Shown: positions 5,354 through 13,422, counted from the first letter of the stretch. The stretch is DNA of 17,441 nt from Sphingopyxis macrogoltabida (GCA_003241685.1 QFPJ01000049.1:1-17441), one strand, 5' to 3'. Program-made: numbers and translations. The notes: generated by a model not told the origin, from the sequence alone.

Positions 5354-8302
5354 ATGTACCATATTCCTGCGTCGGCGCCGCGTCGTTTCGCCCCCCCTCT
5401 CCTCACCGCCTGTGCGCTCGCCGCCCTGTTGCTCGGCCCGGTCGTCAGCGCGCAACCGGCGCCGGAGTCGGCCAAAACTGCCGCCAAGGCTCAAAATGAC
5501 AGCTGGCTGTATGAAGGCAGCGACATACCGCGCGACACGGCGTGGCGCTTCGGCGTGCTGCCGAACGGCGTGCGCTATGCGGTGCGCAACAATGGCGTGC
5601 CGCCGGGTCAGGTGTCGATCCGCGTCCGGATGGACGTCGGATCGATGTTCGAAACCGAACAGGAACGCGGCTTTGCCCACCTGCTCGAGCATCTGACCTT
5701 CCGCGGCTCCGAACATATTCCCGATGGCGAGGCGAAACGCATCTGGCAGCGGTTCGGCGTTACCTTCGGCAGCGATTCCAACGCACAGACGACGCCGACG
5801 CAGACGGTGTATCAACTCGACCTGCCCAGCGTCACGCCGACCAACCTCGACGAAAGCATGAAGTTGCTGGCGGGCATGGTACGCGAACCGTTGATCGCCG
5901 ACGCCGCCGTCACCGCCGAGCGCGGCGTCGTCCTGTCCGAATTGCGCGAATCGGACGGGCCGCAGAAACGCATCGCCGACACGACCAATTCGCACCTCTT
6001 CGCCAACCAGCTGCTGGGCGATCGTTCGCCGATCGGCACGGCGGAGTCGCTGGCCGGCGCGCGCGCCGGCGCCGTGCTCGCTTTTCACAAACGCTGGTAT
6101 CGTCCCGAACGGACGGTGGTGGTCATCGCGGGCGACGGCGAACCCGCCGAATTCGCCCGGCTGATCGAGAAATATTATGGCGACTGGCGCGGCGATGGCC
6201 CGCCGCCCAAGGAACCCGATTTCGGCCAGCCCGATCCCAAGGCTGCCGTCGCCAAGACGATTGTCGAAGCCAATCAGCCGTTGGCGCTCACCCTTGCGAT
6301 GATCCGGCCGTGGCAGAAACGGATCGACACGGTCGCGAACACCCGCAGGCTGTATCTGGAATTTCTGGCGCAGGCGCTGGTCAACCGGCGCCTCGAAAAT
6401 CGCGCCCGCAGCGGCGGCAGCTATCTGGTCGCGACGGTCGAACAGCAATATGTCAGCCGCAGCGCCGATGTGACGATGGCCCAGATCGTGCCGCTGACCG
6501 ATTGGCAGGCGGCGCTCGCCGATGTGCGCGGGGTGATCGCGGACGCGGTGCAGACGCCGCCGTCGCAGGCCGATATAGACCGCGAAGCCAACGAGATAGA
6601 GGCCTTTCTTCGCAAGGAGCTGGAAAACGCCCGCAACGAACCCGGCTCGCGGCTGGCCGACGACATCGTGCGCGCGGTCGACATTCACGAGGTCGTGACC
6701 AGCCCGCAGGGTCAGGTCGACATGTTCGCCGCGATCCGCAAATCGGCGACCCCGAAGGTGATGCTCGACGTCAGCAAGGCGATCTTCACCGCCCCCGTCA
6801 CCCGCGTCGTGCTGACGTCGCCGACGGCGGTCGATGGCGGCGATGCCGCGCTGCTCGCCGCGCTGGCCAAGCCCGCGACCGCGCGCGATGACCGGCTGAC
6901 CACGACCAAGGCCCGTTTTGCGCAGCTTCCCGCGATCGGCAAGCCCGGCACCATCCTGTCGTCGGCGCCGCTCGGCGGATTGCGGGCCGAACGCATCGAA
7001 TTGTCAAACGGCGTGACGGCGCTGGTGTCGAACAACAAGGTCGAACCGGGCAAGGTTCGCGTCAACGTCCGTTTCGGCAGCGGCAACCGCAGCGTCGCCG
7101 CCGATGCGCCGAACCTGCTGTGGACCGGCGACTATGCGTTGATGGCCAGCGGCATCGGCCCGTGGAGCCAGAATGACATCGATCAGCTCACCAACGGCCG
7201 CCAAATTCAACTCAATTTCGCGATCGATGACGATGCTTTTGAAATCGCGGGCGAAAGCAATCCCGCCGACCTGACCGATCAATTGCGGCTGATCGCGGCG
7301 AAGCTGGCGAAACCGCGCTGGGACGCCGCGCCGGTCGACCGGCTGCGCGTCGGCTATCTGACCGGATATGATCTGAACGATGCGACCCCCAATGCGGTGC
7401 TCGACCGCAACCTGCGCGGCTGGCTGTCGGGCAATGACGCGCGCTGGGCGGCGCCCGACAAGGCGCAGATTCAGGCGTTGACGCCCGCCGCCTTTCGCGC
7501 CTTTTGGGAACCGCGGCTGGCCAGCGGACCGATCGAGGTCCAGATATTCGGCGATCTGGAATCGGTCGATTATCGCAAGATATTGACCGAAACGCTGGGC
7601 GCGCTGCCGCCGCGCAAAGCGATCGCGCCGCCCAGCGGCCAGCAGGTCGCCTTTGCCAAGCACAACGTGACGCCCGAAATCGCCTATCATCGTGGGGACA
7701 AGGGGCAGGCGGCGGCCATGACCGCATGGCCGACCAGCGGCGGGCTGGCGTCGCCGCGCGATGCGCGCGGGCTCGAAGTGCTGGCGGCGATCTTCAACGA
7801 CCGACTGTTCGACCGGCTGCGCGCCGAACAGGGGGCCAGCTATGGTCCCGTCGTCGACAGCCACTGGCCGACGGGCTTCGATACCGGCGGCTATCTGCTC
7901 GTCGGCAGCCTGCTCGCGCCGAAGGACATTGATCGCTTTTACGAGATCGCGGGCAGCATCGCCGCCGATCTGGCCGCCAACCCGATCGGCGCCGACGAAC
8001 TGGCGCGCAATTCCGGTCCGATCCGCGAACAGGTTGCGCGCGCGTCGACCGGCAATGTCTTTTGGATGTATCTGCTCGAAGGCGCGACGCGCGACCCCCG
8101 CATCACGCAATCGGCCCTGTCGATGGAAAGCGACATTTCCGGCGTCACCGCCGCGGACATTCAGCGGCTGGCGCGCGCCTTTCTGAAGCCGGATCGGCAA
8201 TGGTCGCTGGCCATCCTGCCGGAAGGGACGACGCTGGCCGATGCGTCGGCATCGGGCGCTGCCCCGCCGCCGGCCGCCCCGGTCGCGGGGGGCGGGCGCT
8301 AA
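5354..8302 (+). CDS. Secreted M16-family zinc metallopeptidase (insulinase/PqqL-like)
   Basis: A 982-residue protein with an N-terminal signal peptide: basic MYHIPASAPRR, hydrophobic core at residues 15-31, probable cleavage after VSA (residue 33). It should act in the periplasm. The inverted zinc motif HLLEH is at 109-113, with E112 as catalytic base, and the distal zinc ligand is probably E189 in AERGVVLSE. This is followed by the inactive-type repeat: the second half, from about residue 545 (ERIELSNGVTALVSNNK), has the same fold start but no HxxEH. The size fits the long two-lobed M16 proteins with four domains. The C-terminus is proline/alanine-rich. Substrate is unknown; family members degrade small peptides or transit sequences. 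The start has only a weak AAGAAG upstream. It converges on the antiporter gene with 27 bases between them and no visible terminator. Confidence 0.92.
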   Translation: MYHIPASAPRRFAPPLLTACALAALLLGPVVSAQPAPESAKTAAKAQNDSWLYEGSDIPRDTAWRFGVLPNGVRYAVRNNGVPPGQVSIRVRMDVGSMFETEQERGFAHLLEHLTFRGSEHIPDGEAKRIWQRFGVTFGSDSNAQTTPTQTVYQLDLPSVTPTNLDESMKLLAGMVREPLIADAAVTAERGVVLSELRESDGPQKRIADTTNSHLFANQLLGDRSPIGTAESLAGARAGAVLAFHKRWYRPERTVVVIAGDGEPAEFARLIEKYYGDWRGDGPPPKEPDFGQPDPKAAVAKTIVEANQPLALTLAMIRPWQKRIDTVANTRRLYLEFLAQALVNRRLENRARSGGSYLVATVEQQYVSRSADVTMAQIVPLTDWQAALADVRGVIADAVQTPPSQADIDREANEIEAFLRKELENARNEPGSRLADDIVRAVDIHEVVTSPQGQVDMFAAIRKSATPKVMLDVSKAIFTAPVTRVVLTSPTAVDGGDAALLAALAKPATARDDRLTTTKARFAQLPAIGKPGTILSSAPLGGLRAERIELSNGVTALVSNNKVEPGKVRVNVRFGSGNRSVAADAPNLLWTGDYALMASGIGPWSQNDIDQLTNGRQIQLNFAIDDDAFEIAGESNPADLTDQLRLIAAKLAKPRWDAAPVDRLRVGYLTGYDLNDATPNAVLDRNLRGWLSGNDARWAAPDKAQIQALTPAAFRAFWEPRLASGPIEVQIFGDLESVDYRKILTETLGALPPRKAIAPPSGQQVAFAKHNVTPEIAYHRGDKGQAAAMTAWPTSGGLASPRDARGLEVLAAIFNDRLFDRLRAEQGASYGPVVDSHWPTGFDTGGYLLVGSLLAPKDIDRFYEIAGSIAADLAANPIGADELARNSGPIREQVARASTGNVFWMYLLEGATRDPRITQSALSMESDISGVTAADIQRLARAFLKPDRQWSLAILPEGTTLADASASGAAPPPAAPVAGGGR

Positions 8303-8329
8303 GGTCCTGATCCCCGGGTCCCGACGACT

Positions 8330-10111
8330 TTAGCCTTCTTCCGCCGCGGTCGATCCCAGTTTGCGGATGCGGGGTTCCTGGTCGAGTTGCCCCTTGGTCA
8401 TGATGTCGTGCCGCATGCGGGCGCGCACATCGTGGATCGATGCGATCACCGGCCCCATGGCGACGCCGAGGTCGATCAGCACGGCTTCGGCAAGTTGCAG
8501 CGAGCTTTCCAGCGTTTCGGGAACCGCGTCGCTGGCCCCCGCCTGATAGAGCGCGGCGGCATGGTCGGCGTCGCGGGCGCGGCTGATGATCGGCAGGTCG
8601 GGATATTTCTGCTTGAGCTGGCGCGTCATGCGCAACTGTTGCACCGGATCGTCCATCGTCAGCACGATGGCATTGGCGCTTTCCAGTTCCAGCCGGTCGA
8701 TGGCGCCGGGCCGCGCGACGTCGCTGAAGCGCACGTCAAAGCCCTCGCGCCGGGCCGCGGCAACCGCGTCGATGTCGGCATCGATCGCCAGATATGGGCG
8801 CCCATGGTCGCGCAGCAGTTCGGCGACGGTGCGGCCGACGCGGCCGAAACCGACGATAATCGTGCGCTCGGCGACGGCCGGCTCCGCATCGGCGGCCGGC
8901 TCGCCGCGCATTTCGATGCGCCTGGCGATGTCGTGCCCGACCCGCGCGAGCAGGGGGGTGATGGTCAGGCCGATGGCGGTGACGATCTGCCAGAACTCCG
9001 CCGTGTCGCGGCTGATGATCTGTGCTTGCAGCGCGGTCGCAAGGACGATCAGCGTGGTTTCCGATGGGCTCGACATCAACAGGCCGACTTCGGTCGCGGT
9101 GCCGCGCCGCACGACGCCCGAAAAGCGCAGCAGGGCGGCGGTGACCGTCGCCTTGACCAGCACGACGCCGACGACGGCGAGGGCGAGTTGCTGCCAGTTG
9201 GCGGCGATCGTCTTGAGATTGAGCCCCATGCCGACGCTGATCAGGAAGACGCCCAGCGCGAGCCCCTTGAACGGCGCGGTGATCGCCTCGACCTCGTTAT
9301 GATATTCGGTTTCGGCGATCATCAGGCCCGCCAGCAGCGCGCCGACGATCGGCGACAGGCCGACCGCCGCGGTCGCCAGGGCGGCGACGATCACGACCAG
9401 CAGGCTGGCGGCCAGGAACAGTTCGGGGTCCTTGGCGCGCGCCGCCTGGGCAAAGATGCGCGGCAGCAGGAACCAGCCGCCCAGCGCCAGCGCGGTGACG
9501 ACCAGCAGGCCCTGCCATAAGGTCGTCAGCAGCAATTCGGTGCTGTCGCCCCCGGCATTGGGGGCGAAGGCGGCGAGGATGAAGATGATCGGGACCAGCG
9601 CCAGATCCTCGAACAACAGCATCGAAAAGGAGGCGCGCCCGACCGCCGACTTGGTCCCCGCCATCGGCAGCACCAGCGCGGTCGAGGACAAGGCGAGCGC
9701 GATGCCGAGACCAAAGGCGGCGGGTGTCGAATAATTGCCGAACAGCATCAACGCGCCGCCCAGGATCAGCCCACCCAGGCCGAGTTCCGCGGCGCCGATG
9801 CCGAACACCAGCTTGCGAAGCTGCCACAGGCGGCGGAACGACAGTTCGAGGCCGATCGAAAACAGCAGCAGGATGATGCCGAGTTCGCCGAACAGGGCGA
9901 TTTCCTCGGCGGACCCGATGGTGATGTGCCGAAGCCACGGATAATCCCCGGTCAGCGCGCCGAGACCCGAGGGGCCGACCAGCAATCCGACGAGGATGAA
10001 GCCGATCACCGGCGAAATGCGGAACCGCGCAAAGGCGGGGATGATCACTCCCGCGGCGCCCAGCACCACGAGCGCATCGCCAATCATCGAGGATTCGGCT
10101 TCGGATACCAT
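8330..10111 (-). CDS. CPA2-family monovalent cation:proton antiporter with RCK domain (KefB/KefC/YbaL-like)
   Basis: A 593-residue inner-membrane protein. Residues 10-395 form the Na+/H+ exchanger domain with about 12 hydrophobic segments, including LVGPSGLG, the LFSIGLELSF loop, SSTALVLP and the FEDLALVPI motif that holds the transport acidic residue in KefC-type carriers. A charged linker leads to a cytoplasmic RCK/TrkA-N domain starting at about residue 417, with nucleotide motif GFGRVG at 421-426 and an acidic strand end (LAIDAD). It probably exchanges K+ or Na+ for H+ under nucleotide control. Glutathione gating as in KefC cannot be judged. The ATG at 10111 is chosen because AAGGG lies 8 bases upstream; a GTG at 10120 has no usable site. 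The gene follows icd by 67 bases, and a hairpin overlaps its ribosome-binding site. Confidence 0.9.
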   Translation of the reverse strand: MVSEAESSMIGDALVVLGAAGVIIPAFARFRISPVIGFILVGLLVGPSGLGALTGDYPWLRHITIGSAEEIALFGELGIILLLFSIGLELSFRRLWQLRKLVFGIGAAELGLGGLILGGALMLFGNYSTPAAFGLGIALALSSTALVLPMAGTKSAVGRASFSMLLFEDLALVPIIFILAAFAPNAGGDSTELLLTTLWQGLLVVTALALGGWFLLPRIFAQAARAKDPELFLAASLLVVIVAALATAAVGLSPIVGALLAGLMIAETEYHNEVEAITAPFKGLALGVFLISVGMGLNLKTIAANWQQLALAVVGVVLVKATVTAALLRFSGVVRRGTATEVGLLMSSPSETTLIVLATALQAQIISRDTAEFWQIVTAIGLTITPLLARVGHDIARRIEMRGEPAADAEPAVAERTIIVGFGRVGRTVAELLRDHGRPYLAIDADIDAVAAARREGFDVRFSDVARPGAIDRLELESANAIVLTMDDPVQQLRMTRQLKQKYPDLPIISRARDADHAAALYQAGASDAVPETLESSLQLAEAVLIDLGVAMGPVIASIHDVRARMRHDIMTKGQLDQEPRIRKLGSTAAEEG

Positions 10112-10113
10112 AA

Positions 10114-10138
10114 GGGCCACCCTTATGCAGGGTGGCCC
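10114..10138 (-). promoter_or_regulatory. Perfect 10-bp hairpin covering the antiporter ribosome-binding site
   Basis: Arms 10114-10123 and 10129-10138 are perfectly complementary with a 5-base loop. On the minus strand the 3' arm contains the AAGGG ribosome-binding site of the antiporter gene and ends 2 bases before its ATG, so folding would hide the site. No T-run follows, so this is less convincing as the icd terminator. A translational-control or coupling role is inferred. Confidence 0.5.
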
Positions 10139-10159
10139 CGATTGGCTAGAGGACTATCC

Positions 10160-10179
10160 CAACCTTTTCGGTTGTTTTT
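10160..10179 (+). terminator. Weak terminator-like hairpin at the icd 3' end, plus orientation
   Basis: A 5-bp stem, CAACC and GGTTG (10160-10164 and 10170-10174), is followed by five Ts at 10175-10179 when read on the plus strand. No plus-strand gene precedes it, so it could only stop antisense transcription into icd. On the minus strand, the sense direction for icd, the same stem lacks a T-run. Confidence 0.3.
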
Positions 10180-11393
10180 CAGGCGCCCATTTTCTTTTCG
10201 AGGTTTTCCACGATCGCCTCGAAGAAGCCTTCGGTGGTCAGCCAGTTCTGATCGGGACCGATCAGCAGCGCCAGATCCTTGGTCATCTTGCCGCTCTCGA
10301 CGGTCGCGACGCAGACCTTTTCCAGATCGTCGGCGAACTGCGTGACCTCGGGTGTGCCGTCCAGCTTGCCGCGATGTTTCAGGCCGCCGGTCCAGGCGAA
10401 GATCGATGCAATCGGGTTGGTCGACGTCGCCTTGCCCTGCTGGTGCATGCGGTAGTGGCGGGTAACGGTGCCGTGGGCGGCTTCCGATTCCACCGTCTGG
10501 CCGTCGGGGGTCATCAGCACGCTGGTCATCAGGCCCAGCGAGCCGAAGCCCTGCGCGACGGTGTCGGACTGGACGTCGCCGTCGTAATTCTTGCAGGCCC
10601 AGACGAACTTGCCGCTCCACTTCAGCGCCGATGCAACCATGTCGTCGATCAGGCGGTGTTCATAGACGATGCCGATTTCGTCGAACCGGGCCTTGAACTC
10701 GTCGACGAATATTTCCTCGAACAGATCCTTGAAGCGGCCGTCATAGGCCTTCAGGATCGTGTTCTTCGTCGACAGATATACGGGCCACTGGCGGGCGAGG
10801 CCATAGTTCAGGCTGGCACGGGCGAAATCGCGGATCGAATCGTCGAGGTTGTACATGCCCATCGCGACGCCCGAAGAGGGGAACTGGAACACTTCCTCGT
10901 CGATCAGCGTGCCGTCCTCGCCCTCGAACACCAGACGCAGCTTACCGGGGCCGGGAACGCGGAAGTCGGTCGCCTTATACTGGTCGCCGAACGCGTGGCG
11001 GCCGACGACGATCGGGTCGGTCCAGCCGGGCACCAGCCGCGGGACGTTCTTCATCACGATCGGTTCGCGGAACACGACGCCGCCCAGGATGTTGCGGATC
11101 GTGCCGTTCGGCGATTTCCACATCTTTTTCAGGCCGAATTCCTCGACGCGCGCTTCGTCGGGGGTAATCGTCGCGCACTTCACGCCGACGCCATGCTTCT
11201 TGATCGCGTTCGCTGCTTCGACGGTGATCTTGTCGTCCGTGCGGTCGCGTTCCTCGATGCCGAGGTCGTAATAATGCAGGTCGATGTCGAGATAGGGGAG
11301 AATCAGGCGTTCGCGGATCCATTGCCAGATGATCCGGGTCATTTCGTCGCCGTCGAGTTCGACGACCGGGTTTACTACCTTGATCTTGCCCAT
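10179..11393 (-). CDS. icd: NADP-dependent isocitrate dehydrogenase (eukaryote-like, subfamily II)
   Basis: This 404-residue homodimeric TCA-cycle enzyme oxidises isocitrate to 2-oxoglutarate with NADP+. It aligns with human IDH1 without shift through the substrate site: S94, N96, R100 and R109 (KSPNGTIRN...FRE), R132 and Y139. It then has K210 and T212 (human 212 and 214) and the metal-binding aspartates D250, D273 and D277 (NYDGDVQSDTVAQGFGSLG). This form, unlike the E. coli-type Icd, is common in alphaproteobacteria. The ATG at 11393 follows AGGAAAAGG about 7 bases upstream. A good promoter lies at 11432-11460. The antiporter gene follows on the same strand and may be read through. Confidence 0.97.
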   Translation of the reverse strand: MGKIKVVNPVVELDGDEMTRIIWQWIRERLILPYLDIDLHYYDLGIEERDRTDDKITVEAANAIKKHGVGVKCATITPDEARVEEFGLKKMWKSPNGTIRNILGGVVFREPIVMKNVPRLVPGWTDPIVVGRHAFGDQYKATDFRVPGPGKLRLVFEGEDGTLIDEEVFQFPSSGVAMGMYNLDDSIRDFARASLNYGLARQWPVYLSTKNTILKAYDGRFKDLFEEIFVDEFKARFDEIGIVYEHRLIDDMVASALKWSGKFVWACKNYDGDVQSDTVAQGFGSLGLMTSVLMTPDGQTVESEAAHGTVTRHYRMHQQGKATSTNPIASIFAWTGGLKHRGKLDGTPEVTQFADDLEKVCVATVESGKMTKDLALLIGPDQNWLTTEGFFEAIVENLEKKMGA

Positions 11394-11431
11394 GTGCGTG
11401 CCTTTTCCTGCGGGGAGTGGAATTGCTTGGC

Positions 11432-11460
11432 GCCTTAGGCAAAGCTGCGCGATTGATCAA
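11432..11460 (-). promoter_or_regulatory. Candidate sigma-70 promoter of icd
   Basis: On the minus strand TTGATC (11455-11460) and TAAGGC (11432-11437) are exactly 17 bases apart. Transcription would start near 11425, giving a leader of about 30 bases with the ribosome-binding site. The region is divergent with the psd promoter. Confidence 0.5.
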
Positions 11461-11496
11461 CCGCCGCCTTGGTCGCATGTCCGCCGTGTTATTCCG

Positions 11497-11525
11497 TTGT
11501 CACTGTCCGGCCCGCGCCCTAGAAG
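11497..11525 (+). promoter_or_regulatory. Candidate promoter of psd-pssA (leaderless start)
   Basis: TTGTCA (11497-11502), a five-of-six match to the -35 consensus, is exactly 17 bases from TAGAAG (11520-11525). The ATG at 11533 is 7 bases beyond the -10 box, so the mRNA probably begins at that codon. The -10 box doubles as the only ribosome-binding-like motif upstream. Confidence 0.48.
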
Positions 11526-11532
11526 AATGCGC

Positions 11533-12267
11533 ATGTCCACGACAATCTCTTCCAACCGTCCTGGCGGCGGCATCAAATGGCGCTGGCCGTCGATTCATCC
11601 GGAAGGCCGGAAATTCCTGCTGATCGCCGGGATCATCACTTTGTGCTTCTGGCTGCTCGGTTGGGAGATCATCGGCTGGCTGATGCTGGGCGTCACCATC
11701 TGGGTGGCCGCTTTCTTCCGCGATCCGATGCGCATCACGCCGATGGCGGCCGATCTGGTCGTCGCCCCGGCGGACGGGCTGGTCACCCAGATCGCGGAGG
11801 TGGCCCCGCCGCCCGAAATCGCCGGCCCGGACGGGATTGGCGACGCGGCGATGCTGCGCGTGTCGATTTTCATGAGCGTGTTCGACGTCCACATCAACCG
11901 CACGCCGGTTGCGGGAACGCTGCGCAAGCTCGTCTATATCCCCGGCAAATTCCTGAACGCCGATCTCGACAAGGCGAGCGAGGAAAATGAGCGCCAGCAT
12001 TTCGTCGTCGAGCGCGCCGACGGGGTGCGGATCGGTTTTACGCAGATCGCGGGCCTCGTCGCGCGGCGCATCCTGCCGTTCGTCAGCATGGGGACCGATC
12101 TTGCGACGGGGCAGCGGGTCGGCCTGATCCGCTTTGGCAGCCGCGTCGACGTCTATCTGCCCGCGGGTACGATGCCGCAGGTGCTGCTGGGCCAGCGCAC
12201 GCTGGCGGGCGAAACGGTCATCGCGCGGATCGGCACCGCCGACATTCTCGACGGTATCGGCCAGTAG
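11533..12267 (+). CDS. psd: Phosphatidylserine decarboxylase proenzyme (short form)
   Basis: A 244-residue membrane-associated enzyme that decarboxylates phosphatidylserine to phosphatidylethanolamine with a self-made pyruvoyl group. It has an N-terminal hydrophobic stretch at about 27-61, then the motif FFRDPMR, VVAPADGLV, MSVFDVHINRTPVAG (conserved histidine H120) and the processing site IRFGSRVDVYLP, where cleavage between G202 and S203 would give the alpha and beta chains. FGSR in place of the LGST of E. coli Psd is the form I associate with short Psd enzymes. In-frame ATGs lie at 11527 and 11533; the promoter geometry favours 11533. The stop is one base before the pssA start, so the two are translationally linked and act in successive pathway steps, in reverse gene order. 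Confidence 0.95.
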   Translation: MSTTISSNRPGGGIKWRWPSIHPEGRKFLLIAGIITLCFWLLGWEIIGWLMLGVTIWVAAFFRDPMRITPMAADLVVAPADGLVTQIAEVAPPPEIAGPDGIGDAAMLRVSIFMSVFDVHINRTPVAGTLRKLVYIPGKFLNADLDKASEENERQHFVVERADGVRIGFTQIAGLVARRILPFVSMGTDLATGQRVGLIRFGSRVDVYLPAGTMPQVLLGQRTLAGETVIARIGTADILDGIGQ

Positions 12268-12268
12268 G

Positions 12269-13042
12269 ATGGCGGACGAGGTGGACTATGCGGCGGACGC
12301 CGAAAGCCGCCGGATCGGCGGCATTCCGCTACGCGCCTTCGCGCCCAATGCGATTACCGCGCTGGCGCTGTGCTTCGGCCTGACCGGCGTTCGCTTCGCG
12401 ATCGGCGAGGAATGGGACAAGGCGCTGGCCGCGATCATCTTCGCGGGCGTGCTCGACGGAATGGACGGACGCATCGCGCGGCTGCTGCGCGCCCAGAGCA
12501 AGTTCGGCGCCGAACTCGATTCGCTGTCCGATGTCATCGCTTTCGGCGTCGCGCCGGCGATGATCCTGTTCCTCTGGTCGCTGCAATATGCGCCCAAATT
12601 CGGCTGGACCGCGGCGCTGGCGGTCGCGGTGTGCTGCGCGCTGCGCCTCGCGCGCTTCAATTCGCGTATGGATGCGGAAATTCAGCCGCACAAGTCGGCC
12701 GGCTTCCTGACCGGCATTCCGGCACCGGCCGGGGCGGGGCTGGCCTTCGTTCCCGTCTATCTGTGGCTGGTGACGGGCAACGACCTGTTCCGCGAATGGT
12801 ATCTGGTCATGCCCTGGGCGCTCGGCGTCGCGATGCTGATGATCTCCGCGATCCCGACCTACAGCTGGTCGTCGATCCGGCTGCGCCGGTCCTGGCGGCT
12901 GTTCGCGCTGGCGGGCGTGGGGCTGTTGGGTGCCGCGCTGGTCACCGCGCCGTGGCACACGCTGCTCGCGGTCAGCACGCTGTATATCGTGATGCTGCCC
13001 TTCGGCCTGTTCAGCTACGCGCGCGTCAGGCGGCGCGGCTGA
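12269..13042 (+). CDS. pssA: CDP-diacylglycerol-serine O-phosphatidyltransferase (type II phosphatidylserine synthase)
   Basis: This 257-residue integral membrane enzyme joins CDP-diacylglycerol and serine to make phosphatidylserine, the substrate of Psd encoded just upstream. The CDP-alcohol phosphatidyltransferase signature DGxxAR-x8-GxxxDxxxD is complete: D66, G67, A70, R71, G80, D84 and D88. About eight hydrophobic segments follow, and the chain ends in a basic RVRRRG. The ATG at 12269 lies one base after the psd stop, so translation is probably coupled. Its last 17 bases overlap the 3' end of the convergent small membrane-protein gene. A longer in-frame reading from 12134 lies inside psd and is rejected. 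Confidence 0.95.
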   Translation: MADEVDYAADAESRRIGGIPLRAFAPNAITALALCFGLTGVRFAIGEEWDKALAAIIFAGVLDGMDGRIARLLRAQSKFGAELDSLSDVIAFGVAPAMILFLWSLQYAPKFGWTAALAVAVCCALRLARFNSRMDAEIQPHKSAGFLTGIPAPAGAGLAFVPVYLWLVTGNDLFREWYLVMPWALGVAMLMISAIPTYSWSSIRLRRSWRLFALAGVGLLGAALVTAPWHTLLAVSTLYIVMLPFGLFSYARVRRRG

Positions 13043-13286
13043 GCAGCGGACGCGGCGACACCGCGGCGCGGACGGGCCGGGGTGCATCGCGGCGCGACGG
13101 CGACGCGCGCAGCGTCATGCGGTGCGGGGCAGGCCCCGGTTCGGGGGCGGCCGGCTGCGCGAAGGCGCCTTCGCCGAGCAGGGCGGACAGAATCGCATCC
13201 TCATTATTCCGGAGCATCGCCAGGATCACGGTGACACCGAGTCCGGCGGCAAAAACGAACAGCAAAGCGGCAGCGACCTGAACCAT
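13026..13286 (-). CDS. Small single-span membrane protein with an upstream SOS box (86 aa, unknown)
   Basis: The predicted product has one hydrophobic segment at residues 3-24 (VAAALLFVFAAGLGVTVILA), then a short charged amphipathic stretch RNNEDAILSALLGEG. Its tail of about 43 residues is rich in proline and arginine. By the positive-inside rule the tail should be cytoplasmic. The ATG at 13286 has AAAGGA 7 bases upstream; a longer start at 13361 lies inside the SOS box and is unlikely to be transcribed. Its 3' end overlaps pssA by 17 bases in convergent orientation. I do not recognise a family. An alphaproteobacterial LexA box about 76-90 bases upstream suggests DNA-damage induction. Small SOS-induced membrane proteins in other bacteria (SidA in Caulobacter, YneA in Bacillus) block division, so that is the leading hypothesis, not a homology call. 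Confidence 0.68.
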   Translation of the reverse strand: MVQVAAALLFVFAAGLGVTVILAMLRNNEDAILSALLGEGAFAQPAAPEPGPAPHRMTLRASPSRRDAPRPVRAAVSPRPLLSRAA

Positions 13287-13354
13287 GACCTTGTCCTTTC
13301 GGTTTCCCTTTGCGAAACCTTTTGTTAACCAGCGACGGTTTCGTGGGACTTTTC

Positions 13355-13376
13355 GTTCCATGTTCCTGTTTTGTTC
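13355..13376 (-). promoter_or_regulatory. LexA/SOS box (alphaproteobacterial type) upstream of the small membrane protein
   Basis: GTTC at 13362-13365 and GTTC at 13373-13376 are exactly 7 bases apart, the GTTC-N7-GTTC direct repeat that LexA binds in alphaproteobacteria. The spacer is T-rich (CTGTTTT), as is usual. A third GTTC at 13355-13358 adjoins it. Read on the minus strand the repeats are GAAC and overlap a TTGAGA -35-like box (13375-13380); the matching -10 (AACGAA) is poor. The site is 224 bases from rpsB and upstream of that gene's own promoter, so it most likely controls the minus-strand gene. Confidence 0.62.
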
Positions 13377-13391
13377 TCAACGCTTTTGCGA

Positions 13392-13422
13392 CGAACCGAG
13401 TCGCTTTGTCGTCGAACCGAGT
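13392..13422. repeat. Pair of direct repeats, 21-base period
   Basis: CGAACCGAGT occurs at 13392-13401 and again at 13413-13422, a spacing of two helical turns. The first copy also sits in a small palindrome (GCGAC-N7-GTCGC). The pair lies between the SOS box and the rpsB promoter. It could be a tandem protein-binding site for either direction. The remainder of the 313-base gap 13287-13599 holds the SOS box, the rpsB promoter and the rpsB leader; I see nothing else in it. Confidence 0.3.

Noticed and set aside
5315..6688. A 457-codon open frame on the minus strand inside the M16 peptidase gene
   Set aside because: It covers the region that encodes the HLLEH zinc site on the plus strand, and its product is Arg/Gly/Asp-rich without recognisable motifs or a ribosome-binding site.
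13287..13361. Longer start of the small membrane protein (additional 25 residues)
   Set aside because: The ATG at 13361 falls inside the SOS box and the likely promoter. The ATG at 13286 has a properly spaced ribosome-binding site and begins directly with the membrane segment.
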